From: Chromera velia | Lineage: Eukaryota; Sar; Chromeraceae | Reading direction: 5' to 3' | Assembly: GCA_018398765.1 (NCBI GenBank) | Contig: JAHBMJ010000902.1 | Coordinates: forward strand, 2,501-39,018 | Length of the DNA: 36,518 bases | Shown: positions 19,542 through 29,663 of the stretch, piece by piece | How the letters are laid out: every line of letters begins with the position of its first letter | How positions within the stretch are numbered: position 1 is the first letter of the stretch | Position numbers and translations under genes: made by a program | Notes under the pieces: generated by a model | Database searches by the model: none | Seen by the model: only the letters and a program-made list of their open reading frames with translations | Told to the model about the DNA's origin: nothing

Positions 19542-20640
19542 CTTCGGCTCCCGGTCCACAATAAATGAAACGAGCTCTCTTACATATGTCTCTTCTTCCC
19601 CGATACCTCTTCCCCCAGCTGCAGCAGTCCATCTTGCTCTACAGACCCTTTCACCGATTCCTGTTCTCTCTTTCACTCTCTCTGCCAGCGAGTGAAGTTT
19701 GGATCTAAGCTGCTCTGTTCGCACGCACGCAGACAATCGATGCACCGCATCGTCGATCACCTTTTTACCTTCGACTGCAGGACAGTGAATACAGTGTTCT
19801 TTGCAGGATCCACCGTGTCTCTTTCCCCCACCAGCATATGCTCGAAGGAGAGAAGTGAAAAGAGAACCACCAGACAAGAGAGAGCGAGGCAGAGTACGCA
19901 ATTGAACTGTGTAACCCCACCCCCTTCTAACCCTCCCCCCTAAAAGCAACATGGCCAGACGCTGGTGCGATTGGTTTTCTATCTCAAAATTACTCAGTTG
20001 GGAGTTGCATGGATAGATGCCACATGAACGGGTGAGCCTATGCTCGCCGACGGGTCTTGAAGTTAACCATTCCGACAACCATTTTGAGGCTTCCCTTTCC
20101 CTCGTTTTCTGCCTGAGTGTCTATTTATTCGTTCTGTTTCTCCTTCTCTGGCTTTCTTTTCTCAAAAGATCTGGTGTGATTGTCTGAAGCATGCTACTGG
20201 CTGAATTGGCCCACACCGGGGTTAGCAATCTATGCCATACATCCCAAACTGCCCGAGGAACCTCCCTTTCTGTTCTCTTTATGCTTTCTATGAAACCTCC
20301 CAACCAACAAAAAAGGATCTCTCTCATGGGACGCACCCCAACCGAAACCAAAGTTGGCATCTTGAAAGAGTTATAGGGCAAACGGAATGTCCAGCACACA
20401 AATCGAAGCTGCAATGCATCAAGTGCAACGATATCTCTCTGACTTACCGGCAAGGCTTCCAGCGAGTACGTTGCCACCGGCTTCCAGAGCGCCTGCAGTA
20501 AACAAACTTTGCATCGGGGGGGCAAAGGACCTAAGGATAAAAAAGTGCCCATCGAAGTGTCATTTTTGTTGCAGAGAACCCTCCTGCTTGTTCTTTTTAC
20601 TTGCATTCGTAGATCTTTTCCACATTGACACGTTCAATCA
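19506..20640 (-). pseudogene. 5'-truncated LINE ORF2 tail
   Basis: One minus-strand frame runs from about 20640 to 19506 and is interrupted only by a TAG at 20121-20123. The upper part (LLQALWKPVATYSLEALPVS, then LDALQLRF and later SVGVRPMREI) resembles the thumb/C-terminal region that follows the reverse transcriptase domain of non-LTR retrotransposons. The lower part has a CIHCPAVEG...H-x4-C cluster near 19770, like the C-terminal zinc-finger motif of many LINE proteins. The reverse transcriptase core is absent, which is the usual result of 5' truncation on insertion. It lies inside the 18744-21409 element. The exact clade is not assignable by eye. Confidence 0.6.
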
Positions 20641-20750
20641 CGGATGAGAAACTTGCAGAGCTGAAGACGGTAATAAAGACTTGGTAAGACCTTTTTTGCA
20701 AATTTTATGGGTAGGCGGTCTCGAAGACTCACTTCTACTCGCACTTCCCA

Positions 20751-20969
20751 GTGTGGATCCGCCGGTTTGGGGGGTTGAACACAGCGAAATGCTACGGCTT
20801 TGAATCGTATCATAAGAAGGTTTGCAAACGTTTTGTCCTACAGGGGGGACGTTATTCATATGATCGTTTTATTCTGGAAGATCTGGTTTTTGCATGGTTG
20901 TGCAAGAGAAAGAAAGCCATACAAGCATATTTTGCCAATGTGTCACGCCAGGAGGGACTTCAAGCATGA
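20751..20969 (+). other. Short unrecognised ORF (72 codons)
   Basis: An ATG-started frame with mixed composition (contains VCKRFVLQGGRYSYDRFILE). It lies between the LINE remnant and the right arm of the inverted-repeat element. No domain is recognised and it may be a fragment of either element or chance. Confidence 0.2.
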
Positions 20970-21411
20970 ATAACACTATAAAACTATATAAAACTTATGG
21001 ATTTATGAAGTTCTGTATAGCCGTAACACTGTTTTATTACAGCGTTCTTTCTTTCTACAAATATTTTACTTTCTAGGAGAAGTCATAAAATTGGTAGTCC
21101 CCCCAAAAAAATTGGGTGTTAATTTTCTTAAAAATTGGTAGTTAGTCCTAGAAAAAAATTGGTAACTCCCAATTTTTAGGTGACTCTAAGTGTTCATAAA
21201 ATTTGTTCCTAGTAATGAATTGAAGTTTAATGACTGCGGCTAGAGACTAGTGAGCCCCTGTTTAGCCCGTACACAAAATTTTAGCTTCAAACTCCATGTA
21301 CTTCTTTCACTAGACTAGGTACCAATTTTTTAAAATTGGGAGTTACTGGCGGTAAAAAATTGGTAGTAGTACCAATTTGACGCCCAATTCAACTCCCAAT
21401 TCATTAGGGTA

Positions 21412-22208
21412 CCTAGGCGACGTACAGTGGTAAAAAAAAAAAATAGATCTTTCCAGATTTTTTTTTTTTTCTTTTTTTCTACGAAGGATTTCCTAGAGCA
21501 CCTCTAGCAGCACCTTTTAGAAGTACTTTTAAACTAACTTCCTTGCGAACTTATTACTCAACTCAAAGTTTTAAACATCTTTCAACCCTAGTTTCAACCC
21601 TAGTTCTAGTCCTAGTTGTTATTGTACGTTTGTCTCTACTATCTGATATCCTTTTTGCTTCCTTCCTCTGAGGGATGCCGGGTGATGGACTAGGTGATGG
21701 ACTAACTGAGTGTGAGAGACGAGGGAGACAGAGGGAGTGACCCGGTCCGTCGTTTCACCATTCATGCTAATTGAAAAATGAATGAAGTCTGCGTGTATGG
21801 CACTGCACGCAGCGACCATCGCAAAAGGCGATTACAAAGACGAAGGCGAGCGGGCGGGCGAAGGGAAAAGGGGGCTCTCTTTTGTCCTATGTAAAGAGTA
21901 ATAAGAAGGATGGATGTATGGATGCAGACAGAAGAGCAGACAGAGGAGAAGTTCTTTGACTGGCTCTTTAACAATATCTAGGACGATATACATTTCGAAG
22001 CTCTAGTCAAAGCTAGTTTTGGTTAATCCTTTTAAGCGTCTACCAAGCTAAAAGTGAAATTGGGATCCTAGATATGATTCAAACTCTAGTTGAAGCTAGT
22101 CATTTAACCTTTATTTTTTTTTACATATACAATAAAATTTTAAATAATAATAAAAAAAAGAATAGACATTTTCAGATTTTTTTTTTTAACCACTGTGCGT
22201 CGCCTAGG
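21412..22208. mobile_element. MITE-like element, copy 2 (797 bp)
   Basis: It has the same terminal repeat as copy 1: CCTAGGCGACGTACAGTGGT at the left and the reverse complement of CCTAGGCGACGCACAGTGGT at the right. Both subterminal regions have the A-run, ~16 base spacer (TAGATCTTTCCAGA, GAATAGACATTTTCAGA) and T-run. It is over three times longer than copy 1 because of a different, non-coding interior. Its 6 bp duplication is GTTTTA (18738-18743 and 22209-22214), now split by the inverted-repeat element inserted at its left edge. Confidence 0.75.
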
Positions 22209-22214
22209 GTTTTA

Positions 22215-23268
22215 CATGCATCCAATGCCATCCATATAAGAATATTGACAAAAAAGATTTTTATCGATATGATCATCCATCATGTCATGATCATGATCTT
22301 GCCACACGTTTTTAAAGTAATCAAACTTCATCTTACTGGTATATATATAGAGCTGTAGATTCCTAGCGTTACCGAGTGTTTCTCAGCAGCTTCTGTTTTA
22401 TGTATGCATCTTTAATAACCCATCTAAGGACCCATCTTTAGTGACTCATTAAATTTAAGTTTAATATTATAGAAGTTTATTAGAAGATAAAGTCATCAAA
22501 GTCCTTTCTTTTCCAAATTATCCCAGAGACAGTTGTCTTCCCATCTCCAATCAACTTAGCATATATAATCAGTCACACATACTTCTACCTTGGAAAGACA
22601 TGCATATGAATACATATAAATGCATGTACTTACCGGCACTTACTGAATGTCATTATGACGTGTACGTTGAATTATGTCTTTTCAGCCGAAAGCCGCGAAA
22701 CGCCCCAGATCTTACCATAATTAGACAGCAGTAAAAGAACTCTAAGGTATCTCTAAGGTGCAAACATAAAAATTTTTATTTAAAAAAAAAAGTCTAGGCC
22801 CCCCGTGTAGGTTAAAACCATGTGTATACACTCATAATTAAATGCTGAATCATACTTTTTATAAGCCAAGATACACCGAGATCTTACAGTAACTAGAAAG
22901 TTGACCCCGCTCACAGGGCTTGTGCCTTCTCATATGTCAGGACGCCGGTGTTCATGAGTCATGAGTGTATGGTGAAGAAGTAGTAAGTGTTTGAATTTTC
23001 AGAATAAAAAGAAAGTTTAAATTTTCAGAATATAAAAAGAAAGAAGTGCACTATGTGGGCGTGACATCGTCTATGCCGCGGCCCATGGGCCATGAATGCC
23101 CAGGGCATGGGCGCGCTTTGACTGAAATTTTTTTGGCATGAAGGATACCTGCCCTCCTGTTTCTAGTATGGAGGAAAAACACATCCAAGTGAACAATATG
23201 ACCCAACAATCTTCTTAGTTGACCTCAGTATTGCTCATATCTGCTTTTTTTGAAGAAGAAACGGTATC
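22215..23268. other. Gene-free stretch
   Basis: AT-rich DNA with no convincing frame. At 23082-23112 there is an inverted repeat GCCCATG...CATGGGC that includes the 10 bp palindrome GCCCATGGGC. It is a possible hairpin of unknown meaning. Confidence 0.5.
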
Positions 23269-23392
23269 TTGGGAGGCCAGATCGAGCATCGGTCACCAAC
23301 TCCCGGAGAGTTCAGGGCCGACAATCTAAAATCGGAGTATGTTTTGCGGAGTGTGTCATTCCAAAGAGTTCACGAAGGCCCGAAAGACCTAA

Positions 23393-23689
23393 AAATGGAG
23401 TGTGATCACCATCATCGGTGTGTCATGGCCCGAGAAGGAGTATACAGTTCGATGGAGAAAGGCGAAGGGCACATACAGAGTGCGGCACACTTTTTTTCGA
23501 TCTAATTTAGAGATGGACCATATAGTGCCCGTGAACAACACGGCCCATCCTTGGAGGCTCTGCAAGCTGGACTTCAAGAAGTTCAGCATGGTTGTGTGGC
23601 AAAAGAGGATGGATGGATTCATTGCAGAGGCCAATGGTGCATATAGACCGGTGCACCTTTTGTGTAAAGACTGCCACACTGCAGTCTAA
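23393..23689 (+). pseudogene. HNH-endonuclease-like ORF fragment
   Basis: The frame is open from just after a TAA (23390-23392) to a TAA at 23687-23689. Its second half reads like an HNH nuclease: EMDHIVPV supplies the metal/catalytic DH pair, an aromatic- and basic-rich linker follows, and LLCKDCH supplies the closing Cys-x2-Cys-His. HNH enzymes cleave DNA using one metal ion and occur in homing endonucleases and phage-type nucleases. The first sense codons contain no ATG, so this is either an internal exon or a decayed piece. The frame at 23269-23505 overlaps in another register and may be an upstream part separated by a frameshift. Which system it came from is not clear from its neighbours. 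Confidence 0.45.
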
Positions 23690-23941
23690 TGGGCTTAGGA
23701 ACCCACAGGAAAGTCTTCCACTCTATCAGACTCGGTCAGTTGAATATATAAAAATATGTAGTCTTGTCTGGCTCTGTGTTTATTCATAGATGGACCTATT
23801 CTCATGTACACAGTCTTGTGTATCTTTTTTTAAATGATTCTCATCAACATACATTAATTCGCATGCATACACTCTTTGTTAATACACATACATGCACTCA
23901 TACAGATTTATACACATGAATACATTCAACCACACGTTCAC
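23690..23941. other. Gene-free spacer
   Basis: AT-rich DNA with repeated ATACA/CATACA words; no gene seen. Confidence 0.5.
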
Positions 23942-25343
23942 TCACCTATTTACACCTACTCTCCCGTTCCGACAGCCGTAGTTGCACTCTGGTTTCTTGA
24001 ATGCTTCTTCTAGAAGGCCTTCTTCCACCCTTCCATCAGCTTCATCGTCTGCATCTCCTCCAGAGTTCTTCGAACTGTTGGCTTTTGGAAACAAACACAT
24101 CTTCCTCCCCTCCGACTCCAACTCATGGACCGTCTTATATCCATAGTGCGTATTGACTTCCTGTAGAGCTTTCAAAAGCTTCCCAAGGCCAAATTTCCCT
24201 CCTCCTGCTGCAAAAAGTTTCTTTTCCTACTTGAATTTCCATTCCTGCAAGTAGTAGCAGAGAGGGGGATTTCCCTTCTCATCCATTATACATTGCTGTC
24301 TCTGCAAATTATACAGATGCAAGAAGACACGGATCTGGTTAAAAAGACTCTCCAACTTGAGAGAACTCTTTGGGTTGCCTTGTGAGTCTTTCTCGTCTTT
24401 TTTTACATACTCACATTTGCTATGATTACACTTCGTTGTCAAGATGACTGCACGGGCCAGAGTCTTTGGGCAGTAAGCCTTCAGAGCATCTATGCACAGC
24501 TCTGTACATACAGCACAGGTGTCGATGATGAATTCTATGATGTTTCCCTTTGTGTGTGCAGATCGACCGTGGGGGAAGATGTGAAAGTTGAATTGGTCAG
24601 TCGATTCGTCAACACATACACATACCCATCTTTCCATCTGTGTCTGCTTCTTCACTGACTGACCCGACGCCTTTGCTGCCTCCTGCTTTCGACCAAAACA
24701 AGGCTGAAGACAGATCTTGTCGGCTGCTACCATTCGAATAAAAGCACCGTGAGGGTCTGTTGCCTGTCTCTATGCAGGATTCTTTCCAAAGAAGGCGTCT
24801 TTCATATCAACGTAGGCAATTCCTTTTTCCTCTTACTCTGCTAGGCCCCCCATCTGCTGAAAGGTGTTCTGGTTAAACTCATCCACCCATGCACGCACGT
24901 AGCGGTAGAATGTCTGAATTTGCTTTACAGTGAAACCCCACTTACACTTTTTGTTCCTTTTGTCTGTCAGTTTCTTGAGAAAAGAGAAAAGTGTCCACAC
25001 TTTTAGAGGAGGCAGAGTTTCTCCTCATGCGTAGGCAGCCAGACACTTTGTTTTCGGAGAGAGATCAGAGAAGCGCGTGTCGATCAAAGTGCCAGTGAAG
25101 ATGTTGTATTCCATGTTTTTGCATCCTGGAGTAGCGCATCTCCCAGTGCAGGTCTTTATGGGGTCGCCTTCTGTCGTGAAGTCAAAATAGATACGGAATG
25201 AATGCTTACATCTGTCACATTGTTTTTTAAAAGACAGCAGCCCCCATGCACTGCAGCAGCTGAGTAACCAAAGGGACCCTGCCTTGATCCAAGATGCCTT
25301 TCAGCTCAAACACTGACATAGGCACGTTTGTGAAATCGGCCAT
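23942..25343 (-). pseudogene. ISXO2/Merlin-like DDE transposase pseudogene
   Basis: A minus-strand reading path from ATG at 25341-25343 to a stop at 23942 covers about 465 codons. It begins with a short helical segment, then a zinc-ribbon-like part (CDRCKHSF near 25215, and C-x3-C-x4-C near 25130). The catalytic layout matches the ISXO2/IS1595-Merlin family. VDMKDAFFGK (about 24785-24815) is at the first Asp, CIDALKAY (about 24472-24495) at the second, CNHSKCEYVKKD (about 24397-24432) at the conserved H-x-x-V-N-H-S block, and LKLESLFNQI (about 24325-24360) at the final Glu. The acidic C-terminal tail is lineage-specific. Breaks: one frameshift at a G5 run (~25241-25245), TGA 25025-25027, TAA 24833-24835, TAG 24770-24772 and TAG 24227-24229. 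No terminal inverted repeats were found nearby. Confidence 0.65.
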
Positions 25344-26474
25344 TGTGTGAAATGATGTCAATGTAAACCTGTGTCCACTTGTGTGTGTGTCCTAAGCACT
25401 GTCTTTGTATGTGTAGGTGCTGTGTGGGTCAGATGACAGAAGGAAAAGCGAAGACTTTGAGATTGACGTCGACAGTTAAAACCGATTTTAGCTCGGACTG
25501 TCATTTTTTAAATCACCCCTTTAGTCCCTAACTCTAAAAATTCTACTTAAAGATGCTTTTAAATTTTAATGTAATTTTAGACACTCACCTCTGTCAAATA
25601 TTAACTTTAGAAATCTAAAAATCTCGAGTTAGGTCTTCAAGCCTAGTCCGTCTACGTACCCGGCAGCATATATACATCATGGACGCGTCCGTCTCAAAAA
25701 ATTTCCGTCCCTCTCTACATTAAACGAGAAAGCCGTCACTTCACTTCAAGGGCCGAATTACTACTCAAAGAACGCATTGCTTGTCCACTCGCTTTCTACT
25801 GTGCATAGTCGTTGGCTGTCGCCATACAATCGCTGTCGTCATTTAGTGATAAATGTCTCTGCGAGTCACAATAATGTCTGAGCTTCGAAACATCACTACG
25901 CGGCCTTCACTCGCCTAATTGTCGAGGAAGTGACTTAATAATATCTAAAACATGACTCTCTCGCACGACTCACGACCTCGACCAACATCTGCTGTGACAC
26001 ATCAGCATGGGGTTCAAAAGGAATCAAAGTGCTCTTAGTACGGAGACACAATAAAGGATCTGGGCTCTCGTGCACATCTTTATCACGTGTGCCGAACGAA
26101 AGCACGACAAGGATGACAAGAACAAAAAACGCAGTTCAATACAGTACGTCGTGACAGAGCACGAAGATTGATGCTTGCACAACCATGTGCAAATAACATG
26201 TACCAAACTAGCTCCGACGGTACTCGTGCCTTTCGGCATGCCCGGTCAGTGTACTGCAGTCGCTATTGCAAGGACACTGCATCACATACCTATCCGTCTC
26301 CGTTTTCTGTATCTGTCTCCTTCATGCCTGTCGGTAGTACTACCCGTCTCCATGATCATGCATGCCTGCCGCTCTCGGTTTTGTCGCTTCACCTCTTAGA
26401 CTCGTATGTCTCAATATCGTTCTTCCCTGATCTTCATCTGAGGCACATTTCAGCAACTAGATGAGCTGATCTCC
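25344..26474. other. Gene-free stretch
   Basis: No convincing coding frame or repeat. The overlapping frames near 26024-26464 are short and in conflicting registers. Confidence 0.5.
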
Positions 26475-27350
26475 TTTATGCCTGCCTGTCTCTTTTTTGC
26501 CTGTTTGCCTCCTTTGTGCCTGGCTATCTGCTTTATGGCCTGCCCCTCTCCTTCATGCCTCCCTGTCTCCTTTTTGCCTGCTTGCTTCCTTCTTGCCTAC
26601 CCGTCTCCTAAATGCCCATCTTTCTCCTTTTCGCCTGCTTGCCTCCTTCGTGCCTGCCTGTCTCCTTCTTACCTGCCCATCTCCTTCTTGTCTGCCTCCC
26701 TCCTTCATGCCTGCCTCTCTCCTGATTCCCTACCTCTCTCCTCCTTGTCTGCCTGTCTTCCTTTTGCCTGCTTGCCTCCTTCTTGCCTGCCCGACTCCTT
26801 CTTGGCTGCCTGTCTCCTTGTTGCCTGCCGGCCTCCTCCTTGCCTGCCGGTCTCCTTCTCAATTGCCTGCCTATTTCCTTCTTGCCTGCCTCTCCCCTTC
26901 TTGTCTAGTTGTCTCCTCCTTTCCTGGACATCTCCTTTGTGCCTGCCTCTCGCCTTCATGCCTCCCTGTCTCCTTTTTGCCTGCTTACCTGTGTCTCCTT
27001 TTTCCCTGCTTCTCTCCTTCTTTCCTCGCTGTGTCGTTCTGGCCCGCCATTTTCCCTCTTAGCTGGCTATTTCCTTCTTGCCTGCCTCTCACCTTCATGC
27101 TTCTCTGCCTCTTTCTCTACCCTCTTTCTTATCTGGTTGTCTCCTCCTTTCCTGGTTGTAACGGTTTCCTTTGTGTCGCTTTGTGTCTGCCTCTTTCCCT
27201 CAATGACATGCCCCCATATCCTTTTTTCCGCTGCTTGCCGCTTCTAAGCGGCTTCTTACCTACCTGTCTCCATAATGCCTACCTTACTCCTTTTTACCAG
27301 CTTACCTCCAGGGGATCTTCATGCCTGCCTATCTTCTTCTTGCCTGCCAC
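26475..27350 (+). repeat. Minisatellite with 19 bp period
   Basis: About 45 degenerate units of TGCCTGCCTGTCTCCTTCT are arranged head to tail. Most units in 26475-26860 are exactly 19 bases, with occasional 18, 20 or 23 base variants; the array degrades after about 27000. The Cys/Leu/Pro/Ser-rich reading frames over it (26478-27062 and 26497-27387) are products of the repeat and not genes. Confidence 0.85.
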
Positions 27351-28231
27351 TCTCCTTCTCACCCACAGTATTTGCCTCTCATATTAACTCTGGGTCGATC
27401 GACTCGCTTTCACCACCTATTTCATGTTTTTCACCATCTCTCCTCATCTTTACCACTCGGGTTTGTCTTTCTTTCACAATTGCGGTGCGTTTGAGTTCAT
27501 CATTATCTCCGTTGTTATACACCTTTGCAATTCATGTAAGTACCACAACATTTTTTTTGGATCCTATTTATACCCTTTTACAATAGTAAAACAATGCACC
27601 TATCATGTATTCTATATAATTCGAGTCATACTAAATTCGTCATATTGTTACACTGCAACTACTCAAAAATTAAGCATTTTAGTTCTTTTTTTTTTTCTAC
27701 TCAGCAACACTATTACTTCTAATTACAATCAACAATTTTGATTGATTGATGCAAACAAAAAGACGCGTAGTGGGACCGGCACCGGCTAACTAACTCCGCG
27801 GTATGGCGTCCTTCCATTGAGCTAAGACCGAGCGCGTGGACATCTTGCAAATCTATGCATGCAGAATTAAATGCATGTACGCAAATGTATGTATTGCAAT
27901 AATTAAATTCAGATTGAGGAATCAGATAAAACAAAAGACTGCTGTTCGTATGAAGTTGAGAAAGAGACTCTGTTGACATAACCTCTAGAAATAGGAGCAA
28001 TGCAAGAGTGCTGTATGCCTGTGGCCCAAGGGCCGTTAGATCATATATAAATATTTCTGGTAACGATCCAGCGAGAGAATGTCTGACTCCGGTGGTTCGC
28101 CTTTCCTTGTATTGGGAGCGAATGACACCTTTTAGCCCTGGTGGGATTCTTGCGAGAACAGGACTAAAGGAGATCAGAAACTGTTTGGCGCCTCAGAAGA
28201 GCAAATTGCTCAGTGGTAAGCCAGCAGAATT
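27351..28231. other. Gene-free stretch
   Basis: AT-rich DNA with no supported gene. A weak tRNA-like fragment at 27762-27836 is discussed among the rejected items. Confidence 0.45.
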
Positions 28232-29310
28232 TACGTAGCAACTCGTAACCATCACATCGTAGGCAATTCCATTCAATTGTTGTTTGACTAAAAGAAAAAC
28301 CCTGTCGACACTACCTTTCGTTCCGGTGGGAAGATTGAGTAGGTAAAGTACAGAGATGCATTGAGGGACAAGGTGAAGCAACTTCTGGATGAGACCTCGA
28401 GAACAAAGAAGAAACAGAACGCTCGACAGTGGCGGACCCTTGCCAATAACGGATATGGATATAAATCCTTCCAACTGATGGTGGACTCGTTTGAGACCCT
28501 AGTTAAGGAAATGAAGAATTGTGGCGCAGAGAGCGATGTCCTTATATCATTGAGAGGAGAAGCCATATTTGCCTGCTTTCCCCGGTATAACCAGAAGAAG
28601 ATGGAGAATGATTGACATGAGGACGATTTGTCAGATTATGACAAGATCATGGCGGAGACTAAAAGGCTTGCTACCAAATCCCATACCAACGCCATCGATG
28701 AGCCTCCTAGTGGCCCCCCTGTCTGGGTCAAAGCACAAAGTTCTACGCCAAACCCCCCCAAACAGAAATCTCCCATTATGAAGGAGGAGGTTGCATTTGT
28801 TGGGGGTGCAGGGTTTCCTCCGAGGGGGAAAGGCTACAGGGGAGGCAGAGGCAGGGGCAACACAGGGTCAGGAAGAGGAGGTTATCAAGGGAGTCGGCAA
28901 GGGAGAGCAGAGGGACAGAATGGATCCCATAAATAGAAAGACTGCTCCAGATGCGGTCGGAAGAGGGGACACGATGCTAAGTGGCTAGTGCACAACGAAT
29001 GCCCCAGGATGTCGGCTCATTACAACATCTGTCAGAGGACGGGACACTTTACCCAATGTTGCCGTGACAAGAAGGCGAAGACACAGCAGCAGTCCCCTTC
29101 ATCTTCCTCATCTAACCCTCGAGGCAGGGGGCGTCCATAGGCATATAGAGGACGTGGAGGGATGCAGGCAGCGCGTGGAGGTGGCCTCGGTCGATACGAC
29201 GGAAAAGCGGCATACGCTGTTGACGAGTGGAAAGGTTAAGGGCAATTACCTGACCACAATGAGGTCAGCAGATTTGGGGGGCAGAATGCCCTGACTGGGA
29301 AAGCATCTCA
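28232..29310 (+). pseudogene. Decayed retrotransposon Gag
   Basis: A single frame (register 28361) continues across several in-frame stops (TAA 28289, TAG 28340, TGA 28613, TAG 28934, TAG 29138 and TAA 29237, all approximate to a codon). The first part is helical and charged (DALRDKVKQLLDET, then SFETLVKEMKNCG), as in the capsid-like region of LTR-retrotransposon Gag. An RG-rich linker follows (RGKGYRGGRGRGN). Then come two degraded CCHC zinc knuckles: CSRCGRKRGHDAKW, whose last Cys is Trp, and NICQRTGHFTQCC, whose first Cys is Tyr. Gag packages the element RNA. No protease, integrase or reverse transcriptase follows in the expected place, and no LTRs were identified. Confidence 0.6.
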
Positions 29311-29663
29311 GAAAGCAGGCCACCTTTCTGAGTATTTTCGACAGCATATGTGTATGACTGTTCTTCCTTTCTCATCTCTTTTCTCTCTTCCTTTACAACA
29401 TTCTCAGGATGCGGAGGGAGGGATCATCAAACAACAATAGGAAACAGAGTGGACTCTTAAGTAGGACTTAGTAGAATCTAAAGTGACTTTTAAATTTACT
29501 ATATTCTAGCTTCATTATAAAGTAAAACTAGGTTACTTGAAGCAATCTAGAGTCTTTTAAAGCATTTAAAATCGTTACTCTTGTGCAAATCTGCTCAAAT
29601 ATGCTCAAAAGACTGGTTGATTAGCTAGGGTGCATAGTGGGAAAAATTATGATCACCGTGGCA
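29311..29663. other. Gene-free spacer
   Basis: AT-rich DNA in which a TCTAAAGTGACTTTTAAA-like motif recurs in related forms; no gene seen. Confidence 0.45.

Larger units (their letters stand above)
18744..21409. mobile_element. 2.67 kb element with ~270 bp inverted repeats, TA target
   Basis: The ends are CCCTAATGAATTGGGAGTT and its reverse complement. The inverted arms (18744-19011 and 21138-21409) match along essentially their whole length, with motifs such as CAAATTGGTA and ACTCCCAATT recurring in both orientations. TA dinucleotides flank it directly (18742-18743 and 21410-21411), consistent with a TA duplication as in Tc1/mariner-type and some other superfamilies. The interior carries a later MITE-like insertion, a truncated LINE tail on the minus strand and no transposase that I can recognise, so it is probably non-autonomous. 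Confidence 0.75.

Noticed and set aside
26478-27387. Cys/Leu/Pro-rich ORFs that look like membrane or metallothionein-like proteins
   Set aside because: They overlap in two frames and follow the 19 bp minisatellite exactly.
27762-27836. Minus-strand tRNA-like sequence with TTAGCTCAATGG
   Set aside because: Box A resembles a tRNA D-arm, but the box B counterpart (GGTGCCGGTCC) has lost the TTCGA core and no stems pair, so the support is too weak.
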